A stretch of DNA of 64,000 nt from Sodalis praecaptivus. GTDB taxonomy: Bacteria; Pseudomonadota; Gammaproteobacteria; Enterobacterales; Enterobacteriaceae. Where the stretch lies: assembly GCF_000517425.1 (NCBI RefSeq), contig NZ_CP006569.1, forward strand, positions 1,426,001 to 1,490,000. Reading direction: 5' to 3'. This document shows, piece after piece, positions 46,911 through 56,967 of this stretch (position 1 is the first letter of the stretch; the number at the start of each line of letters is the position of its first letter). Below the pieces are notes generated by a model, which was given only the letters and a program-made list of their open reading frames with translations, made no database searches and was not told where the DNA came from. Position numbers and translations under genes: made by a program.

Positions 46911-47711
46911 ATGGATTGGTTCGTGGTTTCGCCCTGGCTGCTGGCGGGGCTGTTTTTGGTCGCGGTACTGGCCGGGTTTATCGATACGCTGGCCGGCGGC
47001 GGCGGGCTTATCACCATCCCGGCGCTGCTGGCCGCGGGGCTGCCCCCAACGCAGGCGCTGGCGACCAATAAATTACAAAGCGTGGGCGGCAGCTTCTCCG
47101 CCAGCCTGTATTTTGTGCGTCGCGGGACGGTGAAGCTCGCCGATCAGAAACGCAATATCGCCATGACTCTGCTGGGAGCGGCGGCGGGCGCCGTTCTTAT
47201 TCAACATGTGCGCGCCGATTTGCTGCGCCAACTGCTGCCGCTGCTGGTGATAGCGATAGGTCTCTATTTCCTGCTGATGCCGCGTATCGGCGCCGAAGAT
47301 CGGCAACGCCGGTTATCCGGCTGGCCCTTCGCCCTGGCGGCCGGCGGCTGCGTGGGGTTTTACGATGGCTTTTTTGGGCCCGGCGCCGGCTCATTTTACG
47401 CTCTGGCTTTTGTTATGCTAAGCGGCTATAACCTCGCCACCGCCACCGCACATGCCAAGGTGCTGAATTTTACCTCCAATTTCGGCGGTCTGATGCTGTT
47501 TGTCCTTTCGGGCAAAGTGATATGGGCGGTCGGTCTGGTGATGCTGGCGGGACAAATTCTGGGCGCACGGCTTGGCGCCCGCATGGTGCTGGCGAGAGGG
47601 CAGCAGCTGATCCGGCCGATGATCGTGGCGGTGTCGCTGTTGATGAGTATCAAACTGATTTATGACAATCACGGCGCCGCTATTGCGCACTGGCTGACCG
47701 TGTGGCTGTAA
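46911..47711 (+). CDS. yfcA: TSUP-family membrane transporter YfcA
   Basis: This 266-residue inner-membrane protein of the TauE/SafE (TSUP) family has about eight TM helices. The repeated family motif appears as GFIDTLAGGGGLITIPALL and GFYDGFFGPGAGSFYALAFV. The substrate of E. coli YfcA is not established; relatives move sulfur-containing organic anions. The ATG at 46911 follows AGGGAATTG. The next gene, epmC, starts nine bases after its stop, as in E. coli. Confidence 0.94.
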   Translation: MDWFVVSPWLLAGLFLVAVLAGFIDTLAGGGGLITIPALLAAGLPPTQALATNKLQSVGGSFSASLYFVRRGTVKLADQKRNIAMTLLGAAAGAVLIQHVRADLLRQLLPLLVIAIGLYFLLMPRIGAEDRQRRLSGWPFALAAGGCVGFYDGFFGPGAGSFYALAFVMLSGYNLATATAHAKVLNFTSNFGGLMLFVLSGKVIWAVGLVMLAGQILGARLGARMVLARGQQLIRPMIVAVSLLMSIKLIYDNHGAAIAHWLTVWL

Positions 47712-47720
47712 AGGTAAAGC

Positions 47721-48275
47721 ATGTCCGTACAAACCCATCATTATCAACAGTTGATTGACGCCTTCGACGGCTGTTTTGCCGACACGTTGAATACGCGGTT
47801 AATTAAAGGCGACGAAGAGCCCCTCTATTTGCCAGCCGACGAGGCGGCGCCCTATCATCGCATTATCTTCGCCCACGGCTATTATGCCAGCGCGCTGCAC
47901 GAAATCGCCCACTGGTGTATCGCGGGCGCTCGCCGCCGGCTTTTGGTCGATTTCGGCTACTGGTATTGCCCCGACGGGCGCGATGCCGACACGCAGGCGC
48001 AGTTTGAACGCGCCGAAATCAAACCGCAGGCGCTGGAGTGGATGTTTTGCATCGCCGCCGGCTTCCCCTTTCATGTCAGCTGCGATAATCTCAATGGAGA
48101 TTGTGAGCCTGATCGCATTTTATTCCAGCGGCAGGTGCATGCGCAGGTCATGTTGAATCTGGAAAACGGGGTAGGGCCACGCCCGGCGGCGTTTATACAG
48201 GCGCTGCATCGCTATTATCAAACGCCGCCGCTGGCGCAACAGCAGTTCCCTTTGCCATCAGAGCTAAACGAATAG
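47721..48275 (+). CDS. epmC: Elongation factor P hydroxylase EpmC
   Basis: This 184-residue protein (YfcM) hydroxylates the beta-lysylated lysine of EF-P. The metal-binding pattern is visible in ALHEIAHWCIAG and in the conserved FGYWYCPDGRD. FHVSCDNLNGD near residue 117 is also typical. It is the fifth gene in the prmB-aroC-mepA-yfcA-epmC-yfcL run and starts nine bases after yfcA. Confidence 0.94.
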   Translation: MSVQTHHYQQLIDAFDGCFADTLNTRLIKGDEEPLYLPADEAAPYHRIIFAHGYYASALHEIAHWCIAGARRRLLVDFGYWYCPDGRDADTQAQFERAEIKPQALEWMFCIAAGFPFHVSCDNLNGDCEPDRILFQRQVHAQVMLNLENGVGPRPAAFIQALHRYYQTPPLAQQQFPLPSELNE

Positions 48276-48302
48276 CATTACAACATCATCAAGAGGATGA
48301 GT

Positions 48303-48578
48303 ATGATCGCGGATTTTGAAGCGCGCATTCTGGCGCAGATCGATGAAATGGTCGAGCATGCCAGTGACGATGAACTGTTCGCCGGCGGCTATCTGCGCGG
48401 TCATCTGACGCTGGCGGTCGCGGAAACCGAACAGAACGGCGAGCATACCCTGGAGGCGCTGCATAGCCGAGTGCAGGAAAGTCTTGAGCGCGCCATCAGT
48501 AAAGGGGAGCTGTCGCCGCCGGATCAGATTTTGGTCAAAACCATGTGGCAAACGCTCTATCAGCGCGCCGCGGGCTGA
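48303..48578 (+). CDS. yfcL: YfcL family protein
   Basis: This 91-residue cytosolic protein of unknown function (E. coli YfcL 92 residues) has conserved [22 protein letters not shown] and [11 protein letters not shown]. The ATG at 48303 follows AAGAGGATG; an in-frame ATG at 48297 is also possible. It follows epmC closely. Directly after its stop begins a GC-rich 49-bp tandem repeat. Confidence 0.93.
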   Translation: MIADFEARILAQIDEMVEHASDDELFAGGYLRGHLTLAVAETEQNGEHTLEALHSRVQESLERAISKGELSPPDQILVKTMWQTLYQRAAG

Positions 48579-48610
48579 GTCGCGCCACCGTGACGCTGAC
48601 CCGCCCCCGG

Positions 48611-48856
48611 TTTCGCGTCGCATGGGACGGCGGTGGAGCAGTAGCGCGGTTTCGCGCCGCGCAGGACGCCGATGGACGTCGATGGGGCAGTAGCGCGGTT
48701 ACGCGTCGCGCGGGGCGCCGATGGACGGCAGTGGAGCAGTAGCGCGGTTTCGCGCCGCGCGGGGCGCCCATGGACGGCGGCGGGGGAGTAGCGCGGTTTC
48801 ACGTCGCGCAGGACGCCGATGGACGGCGGTGGGGCAGTAGCGCGGTTTCGCGCGGC
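48611..48856 (+). repeat. 49-bp tandem repeat after yfcL, five units
   Basis: The landmark GTAGCGCGGTT occurs at 48641, 48690, 48739, 48788 and 48837, exactly 49 bases apart. Units read about GTAGCGCGGTTTCGCGCCGC, then AGGACGCCGATGGACGGCGG, then TGGGGCA, with point differences. The array fills most of the 400 bases between yfcL and the convergent mnmC. Frames crossing it in several readings are artefacts of the repeat. The remaining bases to 48977 hold nothing recognisable. Confidence 0.92.
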
Positions 48857-48977
48857 AATCAGCGGCGGTAGCGGACGTCCAAGGTTCAGCCGTCCCGCGC
48901 AGCGGCTTACAACAACGGCTGTTCAGTAGGAGAGGGTGAATGTAGCCCTCCTTGCGCCCAGCGCCTGCTTCACCCGC

Positions 48978-51035
48978 TTATGAGTCCTCTGCGCGCGGGG
49001 AGGTAGGCCGCCGCTGGACGATCTCTCTCCCCTTCAATAATTTGCGTATCCAGAAACGGTTGGGATTCAAGGCCTGTGCCACGGTGCGGTTAACCGGCAA
49101 GGGCTCGCCGAATATCTGGGCCGCCACGATTTCCGCCGCCAGCGGCGCGCTGCACAGGCCGCGGGAACCCAATCCCCCCAGCATGAATAAATTGGCATAC
49201 CCCGGGGCCGCCGGCAGCGGCGCACGGTCCGGTGGCTGCTGCGCCAGGTTAGCGTAGGCGCGCAAGGTCGCCTCGAAATCCGGCACGTTGCCCACTAACG
49301 GCAAATGGTCGCGGACCGCGCTGCGAACGCCGCAACGCGCCTGCTGGCCGCTGATATCCACCGCGTCCAGCCAAGGCGCCTCCGGCAGGCAATCCCGCAA
49401 TCGTTGCAGATTTTGCTGCTGTTCGCTTTCACGGTAATCCGTACCGGCGTCGCCGCGTTGATAGCTGGCCCCCAAGCAATGGCTTGCGTTGCCGGGGCTT
49501 TGCGGCGTGAGATAACCATCAAAACACAGGACCTGGCGCAGCGCCGCCAGCGGCGCCGTTGCCGGTATATGACTCACTTGACCGCGCGCCGCATAAAGCG
49601 GCAGCAACGCGGTAGGGGCCAGTGCGCTCATCCCCTGTCCGTTGGCCAACACGACCGTGGCGTGGCGCGCTTCGACTCCGTCGGCGAACCTCAGCCTCCA
49701 GCCGCCGCTGCCGTCGGCGCTTAGGCCGTTGACCGGCCTGCGGTAGTGTGTTTGCAGCCCCTGGCGCGCGGCAAGCTGTAGCGCGCCGGCGGTCAACTGC
49801 GCCGGATTGAGCCAGCCTCCCGCCGGATACATTAGGCCGTCCCGGCCGGTTTCTACCCCGACCAGAGCGGCCATGTCCTTACGCGCCACCGGCCGCACCA
49901 AGGTGGTTGGCCAGCCGGCGCCAAGGATCTGGGCAATTTTGGCGGCGCTTTTCTCGTCCCAGGCCAGCTGGGTGACACCGCACCAATGATGTTCAAAGAC
50001 CAGGCCTTGCGCCGCCAGCTGTTGATAGCAGCGCAGCGCATAGGGAAAGGCGGTGGCGTAAAATTGGGCCAAGGCATCATACCGGTGATTGAGCAGCGGA
50101 TAGAGTGCGCCCTGACGATTGCCGGACGCGCCTTGCGCCGGTTGACCGTCGGCGCAATAGAGCGTGACGCGGGCGCCGCGCCGTTGTATCGCCAGCGCGG
50201 TAAGCGCGCTGGCGATACCGCCGCCGATAATCGCTACATCGTCAGGAACCGCGGCCGCGGGACGGGCGTACCAGGGCGCCGCGCCGGGGACGGGACGCGG
50301 CAGGCGCGTGCCGGTAAGCATCTCCCGCTTACGGCCGAACCCGTTAACCTTCGTCACGGCGAATCCGGCCTGCTGAAGCCCGCGGCGAACAAAGCCGGCG
50401 GCGGTAAAGGTAGCGAAACTGCCGGTCGGCGCCGCTAACCGGGCCATGGCGGCAAACAGCGTTTCCTGCCACATGTCGGGGTTTTTCGCCGGCGCGAAGC
50501 CATCGAGAAACCAGGCGTCGACGCCACCGTTAAGGCTGGGATCCAGCGTCGGGATCAGCGCGTTTACATCGCCGAAGCCGATATCGAGAATCACTCGGCC
50601 TTGCGCCAGCTCCAGGCGATGATAGCCGGCCAGCGGCTGCGGCCAGAGGGTTTGCAGTTCGCGCGCCAGCGGCGCCAGTTCTTCCCAGGGCTCAAGCGCG
50701 CTGCGCAAATCCTCAGGAGCGAGGGGGAATTTCTCAAAGCTGATGAAGTGCAGGCGCCGCGCGCCCGTTATTAGCTGTTGCCGGCAATGTTGGTCAAAAG
50801 CATGCCATAACGCCAGAAAATTGAGGCCGGTGCCGAACCCGGTTTCCGCCACCCTGAAAACCGGGCGCGGATGATGGCTAAAGCGGGCGGGCAAGCCGTT
50901 TCCGTTGAGAAAAACATGGCGCGTTTCCGCCAGACCATCCTGATTGGAAAAGTAAACGTCATCAAATTTTTGGGATACAGGTGTACCCTGTTCGTTCCAG
51001 CGCACGACGGCGGGTACAATAGCGTGGCGGTTCAC
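48978..51035 (-). CDS. mnmC: tRNA mnm5s2U biosynthesis bifunctional enzyme MnmC
   Basis: This 685-residue two-domain enzyme finishes 5-methylaminomethyl-2-thiouridine at tRNA wobble U34. The N-terminal methyltransferase (about 1-245; AETGFGTGLNFL, WFLDGFAPAKNPDMW) is followed by an FAD-dependent oxidoreductase (about 265-685; AIIGGGIASALTALA, GGWLNPAQL). The start is GTG at 51035 and aligns with E. coli MnmC. The C-terminal tail (EIVQRRPTSPRAEDS) is longer than in E. coli and runs towards the 49-bp repeat. It is divergent from fabB. Confidence 0.96.
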   Translation of the reverse strand: MNRHAIVPAVVRWNEQGTPVSQKFDDVYFSNQDGLAETRHVFLNGNGLPARFSHHPRPVFRVAETGFGTGLNFLALWHAFDQHCRQQLITGARRLHFISFEKFPLAPEDLRSALEPWEELAPLARELQTLWPQPLAGYHRLELAQGRVILDIGFGDVNALIPTLDPSLNGGVDAWFLDGFAPAKNPDMWQETLFAAMARLAAPTGSFATFTAAGFVRRGLQQAGFAVTKVNGFGRKREMLTGTRLPRPVPGAAPWYARPAAAVPDDVAIIGGGIASALTALAIQRRGARVTLYCADGQPAQGASGNRQGALYPLLNHRYDALAQFYATAFPYALRCYQQLAAQGLVFEHHWCGVTQLAWDEKSAAKIAQILGAGWPTTLVRPVARKDMAALVGVETGRDGLMYPAGGWLNPAQLTAGALQLAARQGLQTHYRRPVNGLSADGSGGWRLRFADGVEARHATVVLANGQGMSALAPTALLPLYAARGQVSHIPATAPLAALRQVLCFDGYLTPQSPGNASHCLGASYQRGDAGTDYRESEQQQNLQRLRDCLPEAPWLDAVDISGQQARCGVRSAVRDHLPLVGNVPDFEATLRAYANLAQQPPDRAPLPAAPGYANLFMLGGLGSRGLCSAPLAAEIVAAQIFGEPLPVNRTVAQALNPNRFWIRKLLKGREIVQRRPTSPRAEDS

Positions 51036-51109
51036 GGCAGCAGGCTCACGGCAGGGAAAGTGGCACGATTCTAACCACGCGGGCTTTCCGGTGCAAATTT
51101 TGCTAACAT

Positions 51110-51127
51110 CCGCTGATCGGACTTGTT
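51110..51127 (+). promoter_or_regulatory. FadR operator upstream of fabB
   Basis: CCGCTGATCGGACTTGTT matches the FadR consensus (AACTGGTCNGACCAGTT type). It closely resembles the known E. coli fabB site GCTGATCGGACTTGTT, in the same position next to the FabR palindrome. FadR activates fabB there. Confidence 0.85.
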
Positions 51128-51128
51128 C

Positions 51129-51146
51129 AGCTTACATCTGTAAGCT
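51129..51146 (+). promoter_or_regulatory. FabR operator upstream of fabB
   Basis: AGCTTACA-TC-TGTAAGCT is a perfect 8-bp palindrome one base after the FadR site. It corresponds to the E. coli FabR site (GCGTACA-N2-TGTACGC), which lets unsaturated acyl-ACP/CoA levels repress fabB. It ends 44 bases before the ATG. Confidence 0.82.
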
Positions 51147-51190
51147 AAAGTGCGTGACTGAAACTCAAATATTATTACAAGAGGTATTAA

Positions 51191-52402
51191 ATGAAACGTG
51201 CTGTGATTACCGGCCTGGGGATCTTATCAAGTATCGGTAACGACCAAAAAGAAGTCCTGGCCTCGTTGCAACAAGGCCGCTCCGGGATTACCTTTTCCCA
51301 GGAATTGAAAGATTCCGGCATGCGTAGCCATGTCTGGGGCAATGTCAAACTCGATACTACCGGGCTGATTGATCGCAAAATGGCGCGCTTTATGAGTGAT
51401 GCCTCTGTCTACGCCTTCCTGTCCATGGAGCAGGCGATTGCCGATTCCGGCCTAACCCCCGACATGGTCTCCAACGATCGTACCGGCCTTATCGTGGGCT
51501 CCGGCGGCGGCTCACCGCGCAATCAGGTTGCCGGATCCGACGGCATGCGCGCCCGCGGTTTGCGCGGCGTGGGGCCCTATATGGTCACCAAAGCCATGGC
51601 CTCCGGCGTATCGGCGTGTCTGGCGACGCCTTTTAAAATCCGCGGCGTCAATTATTCCATCAGTTCCGCCTGTTCGACCTCCGCGCACTGTATCGGCAAT
51701 GCGGTGGAAATGATCCAGCTCGGCAAACAAGATGTGGTCTTCGCCGGCGGCGGTGAAGAGCTGTGCTGGGAAATGGCCTGTGAATTCGATGCCATGGGGG
51801 CGTTGTCCACCCGCTACAACGAAACGCCGCAGAAAGCGTCGCGCACCTATGACGTTAATCGCGACGGCTTTGTTATCGCCGGCGGCGGCGGTATCGTGGT
51901 CGTGGAAGAGCTGGAGCACGCCCTGGCCCGCGGCGCCCATATCTATGCCGAAATCATCGGTTATGGCGCGACCTCCGACGGCGCGGACATGGTAGCGCCG
52001 TCCGGCGAAGGCGCCATCCGTTGTATGCAGATGGCGCTGAAAGAGGTAGATACGCCGGTGGATTATCTTAACGTGCACGGCACCTCCACCCCGGTCGGCG
52101 ACGTGAAAGAGCTGTGGGCGATTCGCGAAACCTTCGGCAGCCAGCATCCGGCGTTCTCCTCCACCAAAGCGATGACCGGCCACTCGCTGGGCGCAGCAGG
52201 GGTGCATGAGACGATCTTTACGCTGCTGATGTTGGAGCATGGTTTCATCGCCCCGAGCATCAATATTGACGAACTCGATCCGCAGGCGGAAGGGATGAAT
52301 GTCATCACCGAGCCGACCCAGCGCACCTTGACTACCGTGATGAGCAACAGCTTTGGTTTCGGCGGCACCAACGCCACGCTGGTGATGCGGAAATACCGCT
52401 GA
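51191..52402 (+). CDS. fabB: 3-oxoacyl-[acyl-carrier-protein] synthase I (FabB)
   Basis: This 403-residue KAS I elongates acyl-ACP and is essential for unsaturated fatty acid synthesis. The catalytic triad is Cys163 ([10 protein letters not shown]), His near 298 ([11 protein letters not shown]) and His near 333 ([10 protein letters not shown]). Length and sequence match E. coli FabB (406). AGAGGTATTAA precedes the ATG. FadR and FabR operators sit in the 5' region and a strong terminator follows. Its upkeep fits continued lipid synthesis despite loss of fadIJ locally. Confidence 0.98.
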   Translation: MKRAVITGLGILSSIGNDQKEVLASLQQGRSGITFSQELKDSGMRSHVWGNVKLDTTGLIDRKMARFMSDASVYAFLSMEQAIADSGLTPDMVSNDRTGLIVGSGGGSPRNQVAGSDGMRARGLRGVGPYMVTKAMASGVSACLATPFKIRGVNYSISSACSTSAHCIGNAVEMIQLGKQDVVFAGGGEELCWEMACEFDAMGALSTRYNETPQKASRTYDVNRDGFVIAGGGGIVVVEELEHALARGAHIYAEIIGYGATSDGADMVAPSGEGAIRCMQMALKEVDTPVDYLNVHGTSTPVGDVKELWAIRETFGSQHPAFSSTKAMTGHSLGAAGVHETIFTLLMLEHGFIAPSINIDELDPQAEGMNVITEPTQRTLTTVMSNSFGFGGTNATLVMRKYR

Positions 52403-52481
52403 GCCGCGTCGGATGCGGACGCGCCGTGGGATAGCGGCCTTCGCGGCCCTTTTGCCGCACACCGGCGTAAGCCTTCACGCT

Positions 52482-52540
52482 AACCAACGCTTCCCTCTCT
52501 ACCGTGACGGCCTCGGCAGGGAAAGGGCGTTGGTTTTTTT
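52482..52540 (+). terminator. Rho-independent terminator after fabB
   Basis: The stem AACCAACGC (52482-52490) pairs with GCGTTGGTT (52527-52535), with an inner CCCT/AGGG extension, and is followed by a run of seven or more T. It lies 80 bases past the fabB stop and overlaps the open leader upstream of yfcJ, so yfcJ needs its own start at 52582. Confidence 0.9.
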
Positions 52541-52581
52541 ATGCTCTCTATGCCGTTAATTGTCAGGAGCAAGCCCGCACT

Positions 52582-53790
52582 ATGCACGCTGAACCGACTA
52601 CATTGGGCACCATTCCGGCGAATAAGACGCTGTTCTCGCTGTGTAGCGCGGTGTTTCTGTGTTATTTGACCGTGGCGTTGCCGCTACCGGTTATCCCGCT
52701 TTACGTCCATGACGAGCTGGGGCTCAGTAATACCCTGGTGGGCGTCGCGGTCGGTGTTCAGTTCCTGGCCACGGTACTGACCCGCAGTTACGCCGGCAGG
52801 CTCGCCGACCAGTTCGGCGCCAAGCGATCGGCGCTACAGGGGATGGCGGCATGCGGACTGGCCGGCGTGTTCTATCTGCTTTCCGCCCTGCTGCCGTTGC
52901 CGGTTTATCCGCGCTACGGGCTGCTGCTGATAGGGCGCGTGATGCTGGGTTTTGGTGAGAGCCAATTGCTGACCGGCACCCTAAGCTGGGGGTTCGGTTT
53001 ACTGGGGCAGGCGCGGGCGGGTAAGGTCATGTCGTGGAACGGCGCCGCAATTTATGGCTCGCTGGCGGTGGGTGCGCCGGTCGGTCTGCTGCTCTATCAC
53101 CGCTCCGGTGGTTTTATTACTCTCGGGTTAACGACGCTGCTATTGCCGCTGCTGGCCCTGGCCTGCAATGCCCGCGTTGCGTCGATTCGACCGCATCCCG
53201 GCAATCGGCCGTCCCTCAAAGCGGTGCTCAGATTGATTTGGCTGCCGGGGATGGCGCTGGCGCTGCAGGGGGTGGGTTTTGCCGCCATCGGGACCTTCGT
53301 TTCACTGTATTTCAATCTGCGGCATTGGGATCATGCCGGTTTCGCTTTCAGCGCCTTCGGTATTGCTTTCGTCGCCCTGCGCTTTTGGGGCAGCCATTGG
53401 CCGGATCGCTTAGGCGGCGTACGGCTGACGCTCATCTCGCTGGCGGTGGAGGCGCTCGGCCTCGCGCTGCTGTGGCTGGCGACCGATCCCGGTTTGGCGC
53501 TGCTGGGGGCGGGCTTGACCGGCGCCGGATGCTCATTGATATTCCCCGCCATGGGGGTGGAAGTGGTGAAACGAGTACCGGCGCAGGCGCATGCGACGGC
53601 GGTAGGCGGCTACAGCGCGTTTCAGGATGTCGCCTATGCCCTGACCGGACCGCTAACCGGCATGCTGGCGACCGCCTTCGGTTACGCCTCGGTATTTGGC
53701 GCCGCCATGCTATGCGCGCTGGTGGGCGTTGTCGTAACGCTGCTTTTCGCCCGGCAGCGATGGCTGGACAGCGGCGACTCCGGCCTTTGA
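52582..53790 (+). CDS. yfcJ: MFS transporter YfcJ
   Basis: This 402-residue major facilitator with 12 predicted TM helices is homologous to E. coli YfcJ (392), an uncharacterised inner-membrane exporter-like protein. Typical MFS loop 2-3 motif: [14 protein letters not shown]. The ATG at 52582 (MHAEPTTL) is chosen because the upstream frame passes through the fabB terminator. CAGGAGC lies 13 bases upstream. It is convergent with flk across about 245 GC-rich bases. Confidence 0.93.
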   Translation: MHAEPTTLGTIPANKTLFSLCSAVFLCYLTVALPLPVIPLYVHDELGLSNTLVGVAVGVQFLATVLTRSYAGRLADQFGAKRSALQGMAACGLAGVFYLLSALLPLPVYPRYGLLLIGRVMLGFGESQLLTGTLSWGFGLLGQARAGKVMSWNGAAIYGSLAVGAPVGLLLYHRSGGFITLGLTTLLLPLLALACNARVASIRPHPGNRPSLKAVLRLIWLPGMALALQGVGFAAIGTFVSLYFNLRHWDHAGFAFSAFGIAFVALRFWGSHWPDRLGGVRLTLISLAVEALGLALLWLATDPGLALLGAGLTGAGCSLIFPAMGVEVVKRVPAQAHATAVGGYSAFQDVAYALTGPLTGMLATAFGYASVFGAAMLCALVGVVVTLLFARQRWLDSGDSGL

Positions 53791-54034
53791 CCGGCACCTG
53801 GGCGCGCGCGTCAACGGCGCGCCGGCCTACCAGGGTAACGGCCTCCCGCGCGCCGCTCTGGCGCTTCGGCGCGCGGTGCTAACCGCGCAAAACCGCGTTT
53901 GCCGCAGCAAAAAGGCGTTGTCGCCCGCGTCGGCTCGCCGCAGGCCGGCGCGCGTTGCGCCCCGCGCAGTAACCCTCTCAGCCGCGCTCATCAGTCAATC
54001 TTTCCCCGCGCCTATCCTGTCGCACCGCGCCCGG

Positions 54035-55051
54035 CTATGAGCGGGCCAGCAGCCAGACAACCAGCAGCACCACGGCGACGAACACCCCGATCACCAGCGG
54101 CGAACGCGCCGCGCGGACGGGCCGCGGCTCGTGTTCCGTCGCGATGAGCGGATGGGTCACCGGCTGGAGCAGCCGGACATCGGGGGTTTGGTGCTGGCTT
54201 TGGGTGCGGCTCAGGCGATAAATAAACAGATACTGCATCACCGCGTTGACCTGGGCGCTGGTTAAGGGCGTCTGGCTGTCGGCGGCGAAATGTTGCCGGC
54301 AGTATTGTTCCACCGCCTGCTGCTCCTCGCCGTGAATGGGGTGCTTGAGCACCGCCGTGAGCGTCGCCAGCGTGGGATGCCCCTGCTGCGACAGCGTAAG
54401 ATGGCTTTGTAAAAACTGGCTTAACAGCGGGAAATGGCGGGCGGGAATCGGATCGCCGGATTTCAGCCCCATCATGCGGTGCAGACTTTCCCAAAGCTCG
54501 GTCGGCGTTTCGCCGGTCAACGCCGCCAGCCTTGTAATGAGCTGACTGATGGCCTGGTGTTCCGCCGGCAGCAGGGTGCGATCGGTCATGGCGGCCTGCT
54601 GCGGCGCTGGAATATCCAATTGCCCGCTTTGCAGTAATTGCAGCACCTGACGCAGTTGGCCGGCGTCCAGTTGGCTTAATACGGTGTGGCCGAACTGGCT
54701 GCGAATATAGTCACTGACCGCCTGCCGATTATTGCCCTGGGGCAACAGATCGGTTAGCTGCTGCAACAGCTGTCGACCGGCGAGCGTCTCCTGCGCCGTC
54801 AACAATCGCCCCTGTAGCATCTGTTCGGCGGCGATGAAATGCCGCACCCGTAACTCGCCGTCGCCGGCAATGTGCAGATGATGGAACAGCGCGGCCCAAA
54901 TTTCCGCGGGTTTACTGGGACTCAGGGCCAAGATGCGGGTAATCAGCCGCTCAAGCGTGGTGCGCTGGGCGGTGGTCAACGGCTGATCCGGGCCGGTTGG
55001 CGGCGGCGTCTGACCCCGTGGCGGCGTACCGGGACCGGTAACTGGTTGCAT
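54035..55051 (-). CDS. flk: Flagellar regulator Flk (RflH)
   Basis: This 338-residue protein is homologous to E. coli/Salmonella Flk, which prevents premature secretion of late flagellar substrates before rings are complete. It is glutamine/leucine-rich with family segments NNRQAVSDYIRSQFG and DRTLLPAEHQAISQLI. A single TM helix sits at the extreme C-terminus (LVIGVFVAVVLLVVWLLARS), a tail anchor. The ATG at 55051 follows GAGAGGACAT; upstream residues are not conserved. No flagellar structural genes are in the window. Confidence 0.92.
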   Translation of the reverse strand: MQPVTGPGTPPRGQTPPPTGPDQPLTTAQRTTLERLITRILALSPSKPAEIWAALFHHLHIAGDGELRVRHFIAAEQMLQGRLLTAQETLAGRQLLQQLTDLLPQGNNRQAVSDYIRSQFGHTVLSQLDAGQLRQVLQLLQSGQLDIPAPQQAAMTDRTLLPAEHQAISQLITRLAALTGETPTELWESLHRMMGLKSGDPIPARHFPLLSQFLQSHLTLSQQGHPTLATLTAVLKHPIHGEEQQAVEQYCRQHFAADSQTPLTSAQVNAVMQYLFIYRLSRTQSQHQTPDVRLLQPVTHPLIATEHEPRPVRAARSPLVIGVFVAVVLLVVWLLARS

Positions 55052-55340
55052 AGTACATGTCCTCTCGGGATGGCAGACGGTGAAAATCCGACGCGGCGGC
55101 GCGAACGCGCGCGGCTGTTGGGGGCTGATCATAGCAAGCCCCCGCCGGCAGCGGTAGCCTCTGGCGCCGAGATGGCATTTTCTGCCGGACTGGCATCATT
55201 AGACCGTGCCCCCGCAAGCTTAGCGGGTTGCGCCGGCGGCAATGGCAAAATGAAGCGTGATAGGGTTGGGATTCTTGTGCATTCGGTGGCAGAATATTCC
55301 CCCTTTAACGTTTGATGGCAGGGTTCTGCCGGAGCCTGAT

Positions 55341-56474
55341 GTGAAAATCCTGGTGGATGAGAATATGCCCTACGCCGAGGCGTTGTTCGGTCGCTTGGGC
55401 GACGTACAGGCGGTAGCGGGCAGGGCTATTCCCGCGCCGGCGCTGGCGCAGGCCGACGCGCTAATGGTGCGTTCGGTGACCCGCGTCGACGGCGCCCTGC
55501 TCGACGGCAGCCGGGTCGCGTTCGTCGGTACCGCCACCGCCGGCACCGATCATGTGGATGAGGATTGGCTGGCGCAGGCGGGAATTGGTTTTTCCGCGGC
55601 CCCGGGCTGCAATGCGATTGCGGTAGTGGAGTATGTTTTTTCCGCGCTGCTGTGGCTGGCCCAGCGCGATGGTTTCGCCTTGCGCGATAAGACCGTCGGC
55701 ATTGTCGGCGCCGGTAACGTCGGCGGCCGTTTACAGCGGCGGCTGAATGCGTTCGGCGTGCGTACCCTGTTGTGCGATCCGCCGCTGGCGGAAGCGGGGG
55801 CGCCGGGCGACTGGCAGCCGCTGGAAAAGCTAGTGGCTGAGGCGGATGTGCTGACTTTCCACACGCCGCTCACCCGCGCCGGCCGGCATGCGACCTGGCA
55901 TCTGGTCGACGAGACGCTGCTGGCGGCGCTGCCGGCCGGCCGTATTATCATTAATGCCTGCCGCGGCGCGGTTGTGGATAACGCCGCTCTGCTGCACGCG
56001 CTGGAGCAGGGTAAGCCTCTGGGTGTGGTGCTGGACGTCTGGGAGCCGGAGCCGGCGTTGTCGCTGCCGCTACTGGCCCGCGTTGATATCGGTACCGCTC
56101 ATATCGCCGGCTATACGCTGGAGGGCAAGGCGCGCGGCACGACGCAGGTCTTCGATGCCTACAGCGCCTTCGTTGGCAGCGACGCGCGCGCGAGCCTGGC
56201 GGCGCTGTTGCCGCCGCCGGCGGTGGAGCGTATCCGTCTGCGCGGCGCCATTGACGAAGAAGCGCTGCGCCTGTTGGCGCATCTGGTCTATGATGTGCGG
56301 CGTGATGATATGCAGTTGCGTCGCGCGGCCGGTCTGCCGGGCGAGTTTGATCGCTTGCGTAAACACTATTATCAGCGTCGGGAGTGGTCGTCGCTCTGCG
56401 TAGAGACCGACGACGACGCCGGCGCGGATACCCTGCGGCAACTGGGATTCCAGGCCCGGCCGGTCGTCGGTTAA
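55341..56474 (+). CDS. pdxB: Erythronate-4-phosphate dehydrogenase
   Basis: This 377-residue NAD-dependent D-2-hydroxyacid dehydrogenase catalyses the second step of pyridoxal phosphate synthesis. The Rossmann motif is [13 protein letters not shown] (about 118-130). Catalytic Arg and Glu are in [10 protein letters not shown] and DVWEPEP, and the catalytic His in [13 protein letters not shown]-terminal PdxB dimerisation domain follows. The start is GTG at 55341 with GGAG six bases before, aligning with E. coli ([10 protein letters not shown]). Its stop lies in the first unit of a 38-bp tandem repeat. Confidence 0.96.
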   Translation: MKILVDENMPYAEALFGRLGDVQAVAGRAIPAPALAQADALMVRSVTRVDGALLDGSRVAFVGTATAGTDHVDEDWLAQAGIGFSAAPGCNAIAVVEYVFSALLWLAQRDGFALRDKTVGIVGAGNVGGRLQRRLNAFGVRTLLCDPPLAEAGAPGDWQPLEKLVAEADVLTFHTPLTRAGRHATWHLVDETLLAALPAGRIIINACRGAVVDNAALLHALEQGKPLGVVLDVWEPEPALSLPLLARVDIGTAHIAGYTLEGKARGTTQVFDAYSAFVGSDARASLAALLPPPAVERIRLRGAIDEEALRLLAHLVYDVRRDDMQLRRAAGLPGEFDRLRKHYYQRREWSSLCVETDDDAGADTLRQLGFQARPVVG

Positions 56475-56815
56475 GGCTGCGCAGGGCGCAGGAGGCCTTT
56501 GCCGTCGGTTCAGGCCGCGCAACGCCCCTGAGGCCTTTGCTGCCGGTTAAGGGCGTGCAACGTACAGGACGCCTTTGCTGCCGGTTAAGGACGCGCAACG
56601 CCCAGGACGCCTTTGCTGCCGGTTAAGGGCGCGCAAGGCCCAGGACGCCTTTGCTGCCGGTTAAGGGCGTGCAACGTACAGGACGCCTTTGCTGCCGGTT
56701 AAGGGCGCGCAAGCCACAGGACGCCTTTGCTGCCGGTTAAGGCCGCGCAACGCCCAGGACGCCTTTGCCGTCGGTTAAGGCCGTGCAAGGCACAGGACGC
56801 CTTTGCTGCCGAGTG
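56467..56815 (+). repeat. 38-bp tandem repeat after pdxB, nine units
   Basis: The landmark GCCTTTGC occurs at 56495, 56533, 56571, 56609, 56647, 56685, 56723, 56761 and 56799, exactly 38 bases apart. Units read about GGTTAAGGGCGCGCAACGCC, then CAGGACGCCTTTGCTGCC, with small changes. The first unit overlaps the pdxB stop (GTCGGTTAAGG), so the array was probably seeded from the gene's 3' end. The interval to 56967 holds no other gene. Confidence 0.95.
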
Positions 56816-56967
56816 AGACCGCGAGGCGCCGGCGCGCCCGTACCCGCCCGTGCATCCTCGGGCCCGTGGCGGGCGGCGCATGCGCCAAGGGTGTCCCACC
56901 ACATTTTGATGACGGATGCCGCCGCCGCAGAGCGCCGCGGGGCATCCCAATAACGGGAGATGAGATG

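Noticed and set aside
51512-52462. Minus-strand frame of 316 codons opposite fabB
   Set aside because: It is histidine- and arginine-rich antisense of the conserved fabB, typical of high-GC shadow frames.
53034-53882. Long plus-strand frame of 282 codons inside yfcJ
   Set aside because: It is a GC-rich shadow in another frame of an intact, conserved transporter and has arginine-rich composition with no family match.
56467-56815. CRISPR-like array of regularly spaced repeats
   Set aside because: The whole 38-bp unit is conserved with no variable spacers, and no cas genes are nearby; it is a plain tandem repeat. The same holds for the 49-bp array at 48611-48856.
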